A stretch of DNA of 7,418 nt from Syntrophomonadaceae bacterium. GTDB lineage: Bacteria; Bacillota; Dethiobacteria; DTU022. Position 1 is the stretch's first letter. Each line of letters starts with the position of its first letter. Shown piece by piece: positions 6,836 to 7,418 of the stretch. Where the stretch lies: contig SLQM01000113.1 of NCBI GenBank assembly GCA_007131435.1, positions 1 to 7,418 on the forward strand, written 5' to 3'. A model generated the notes under the pieces. That model was not told where the DNA came from and searched no databases. It saw nothing but the letters and a program-made list of their open reading frames with translations. A program made the translations under genes and the position numbers.

Positions 6836-7418
6836 ATGGCTGAAATTACTGTGCTTGGTGCTGGAGTGGCTGGGATATCGGCAGCCTGGCATGCAAAAAA
6901 AATGGGTAAGGTCGCCACGGTTTTTGAAGCAAAAGAACGCTGGGGTGGCTTGTTGGATCATTTTCATGTTGAGGGTTTCCGTTTTGATAATGCAGTCCAC
7001 TTTGCTTTTAGCAGCAACGATGATTACAGGGCAATACTGGAACTAACTGAATACATAACTCACGAACCAGCACCATATAATTATGATAATGGCAAGTGGC
7101 TAAAGCATCCTGTCCAAAACAATTTATACCCCCTGGATGCAGAAGAAAAAGTTGCAGCAATTAAAAGTTTTATTAAACGGCCGGCGGTAACTGATGACCC
7201 GAATTACAGGGAATGGCTTGACCAGCAGTTTGGCAAATGGATTGCTGAACGTTACCCAGCCAGATATACGGAAAAATATTGGACAATTCCTGCAGATAAG
7301 ATGAGTACAGACTGGATCGGAAACCGTCTTTACAGGCCGTCAATCGATGAAGTTCTGCTTGGAGCCATGACAGAAGAAACTCCTCAAACTTATTACCTTC
7401 CGGAAATGCTTTACCCCA
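6836..7418 (+). CDS. FAD-binding oxidoreductase, UDP-galactopyranose mutase / protoporphyrinogen oxidase-like, N-terminal part (cut by right edge)
   Basis: The frame opens at ATG 6836 and is still open at the right edge, giving 194 full codons. ITVLGAGVAGISAAWHA (4-20) is a dinucleotide-binding GxGxxG loop (G8, G10, G13). VFEAKERWGGLLDH (29-42) follows, with E31 placed to hold the FAD ribose and the GG pair typical of amine-oxidase-like flavoproteins. GFRFDNAVHF then fits the flavin-binding region. WLKHPVQNNLYPLD, a later FGKWIAERYPARYTEKYW and DWIGNRLYRPS resemble flavoproteins found in polysaccharide loci and annotated as UDP-galactopyranose mutase-like or protoporphyrinogen oxidase-like. 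A true mutase would convert UDP-galactopyranose to UDP-galactofuranose, but the diagnostic C-terminal half is missing, so another sugar- or lipid-related redox role is equally open. The gene follows the sugar transferase by 14 bases, which argues for one transcript and a shared pathway. Confidence 0.8.
   Translation, partial: MAEITVLGAGVAGISAAWHAKKMGKVATVFEAKERWGGLLDHFHVEGFRFDNAVHFAFSSNDDYRAILELTEYITHEPAPYNYDNGKWLKHPVQNNLYPLDAEEKVAAIKSFIKRPAVTDDPNYREWLDQQFGKWIAERYPARYTEKYWTIPADKMSTDWIGNRLYRPSIDEVLLGAMTEETPQTYYLPEMLYP

Noticed and set aside
6818..7046. Two short open frames, one on each strand, over the start of the last gene
   Set aside because: Both are out of frame with the FAD-binding protein, whose GxGxxG motif and ribosome binding site identify the true frame; it runs off the right edge.

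Overview
The window is a stretch of a surface-polysaccharide biosynthesis locus (capsule, exopolysaccharide or O-antigen-like). Every real gene I can support lies on the + strand. AAGGAG-type ribosome binding sites, frequent TTG and GTG starts, and moderate-to-low G+C suggest a member of the Bacillota, perhaps of clostridial type. That placement is inference from style, not from a marker gene.

Layout, left to right. (1) The C-terminal part of a family 2 glycosyltransferase, cut by the left edge. (2) After a 97-base AT-rich gap, a complete family 2 (GT-A) glycosyltransferase. (3) A polytopic oligosaccharide flippase of the Wzx/MOP type. (4) A GT-B (GT4-like) glycosyltransferase. (5) A second complete family 2 glycosyltransferase with C-terminal membrane segments. 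(6) After a 131-base gap holding a plausible promoter, a full-length polyprenyl-phosphate sugar-1-phosphate transferase (WbaP/WcaJ type), which would start the repeat unit. (7) The N-terminal 194 codons of an FAD-binding oxidoreductase resembling the UDP-galactopyranose mutase / protoporphyrinogen oxidase-like group, cut by the right edge.

These fit a Wzx/Wzy-type pathway. The sugar transferase loads the first sugar phosphate onto undecaprenyl phosphate at the inner face of the membrane. The glycosyltransferases extend the unit, and the flippase moves it across the membrane. The oxidoreductase may make or modify a sugar or other building block. No polymerase (Wzy), ligase, chain-length regulator or nucleotide-sugar synthesis gene is visible, so the locus continues beyond both edges.

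Several starts need correction relative to the longest open frames. Two genes start better at internal codons with strong ribosome binding sites (522 and 4294). The GT-B gene seems to need a start upstream of its first conventional start codon. I see no mobile element, CRISPR array, RNA gene or convincing terminator, and no evidence of a novel system; this is a recognisable type of locus with a few points worth checking.
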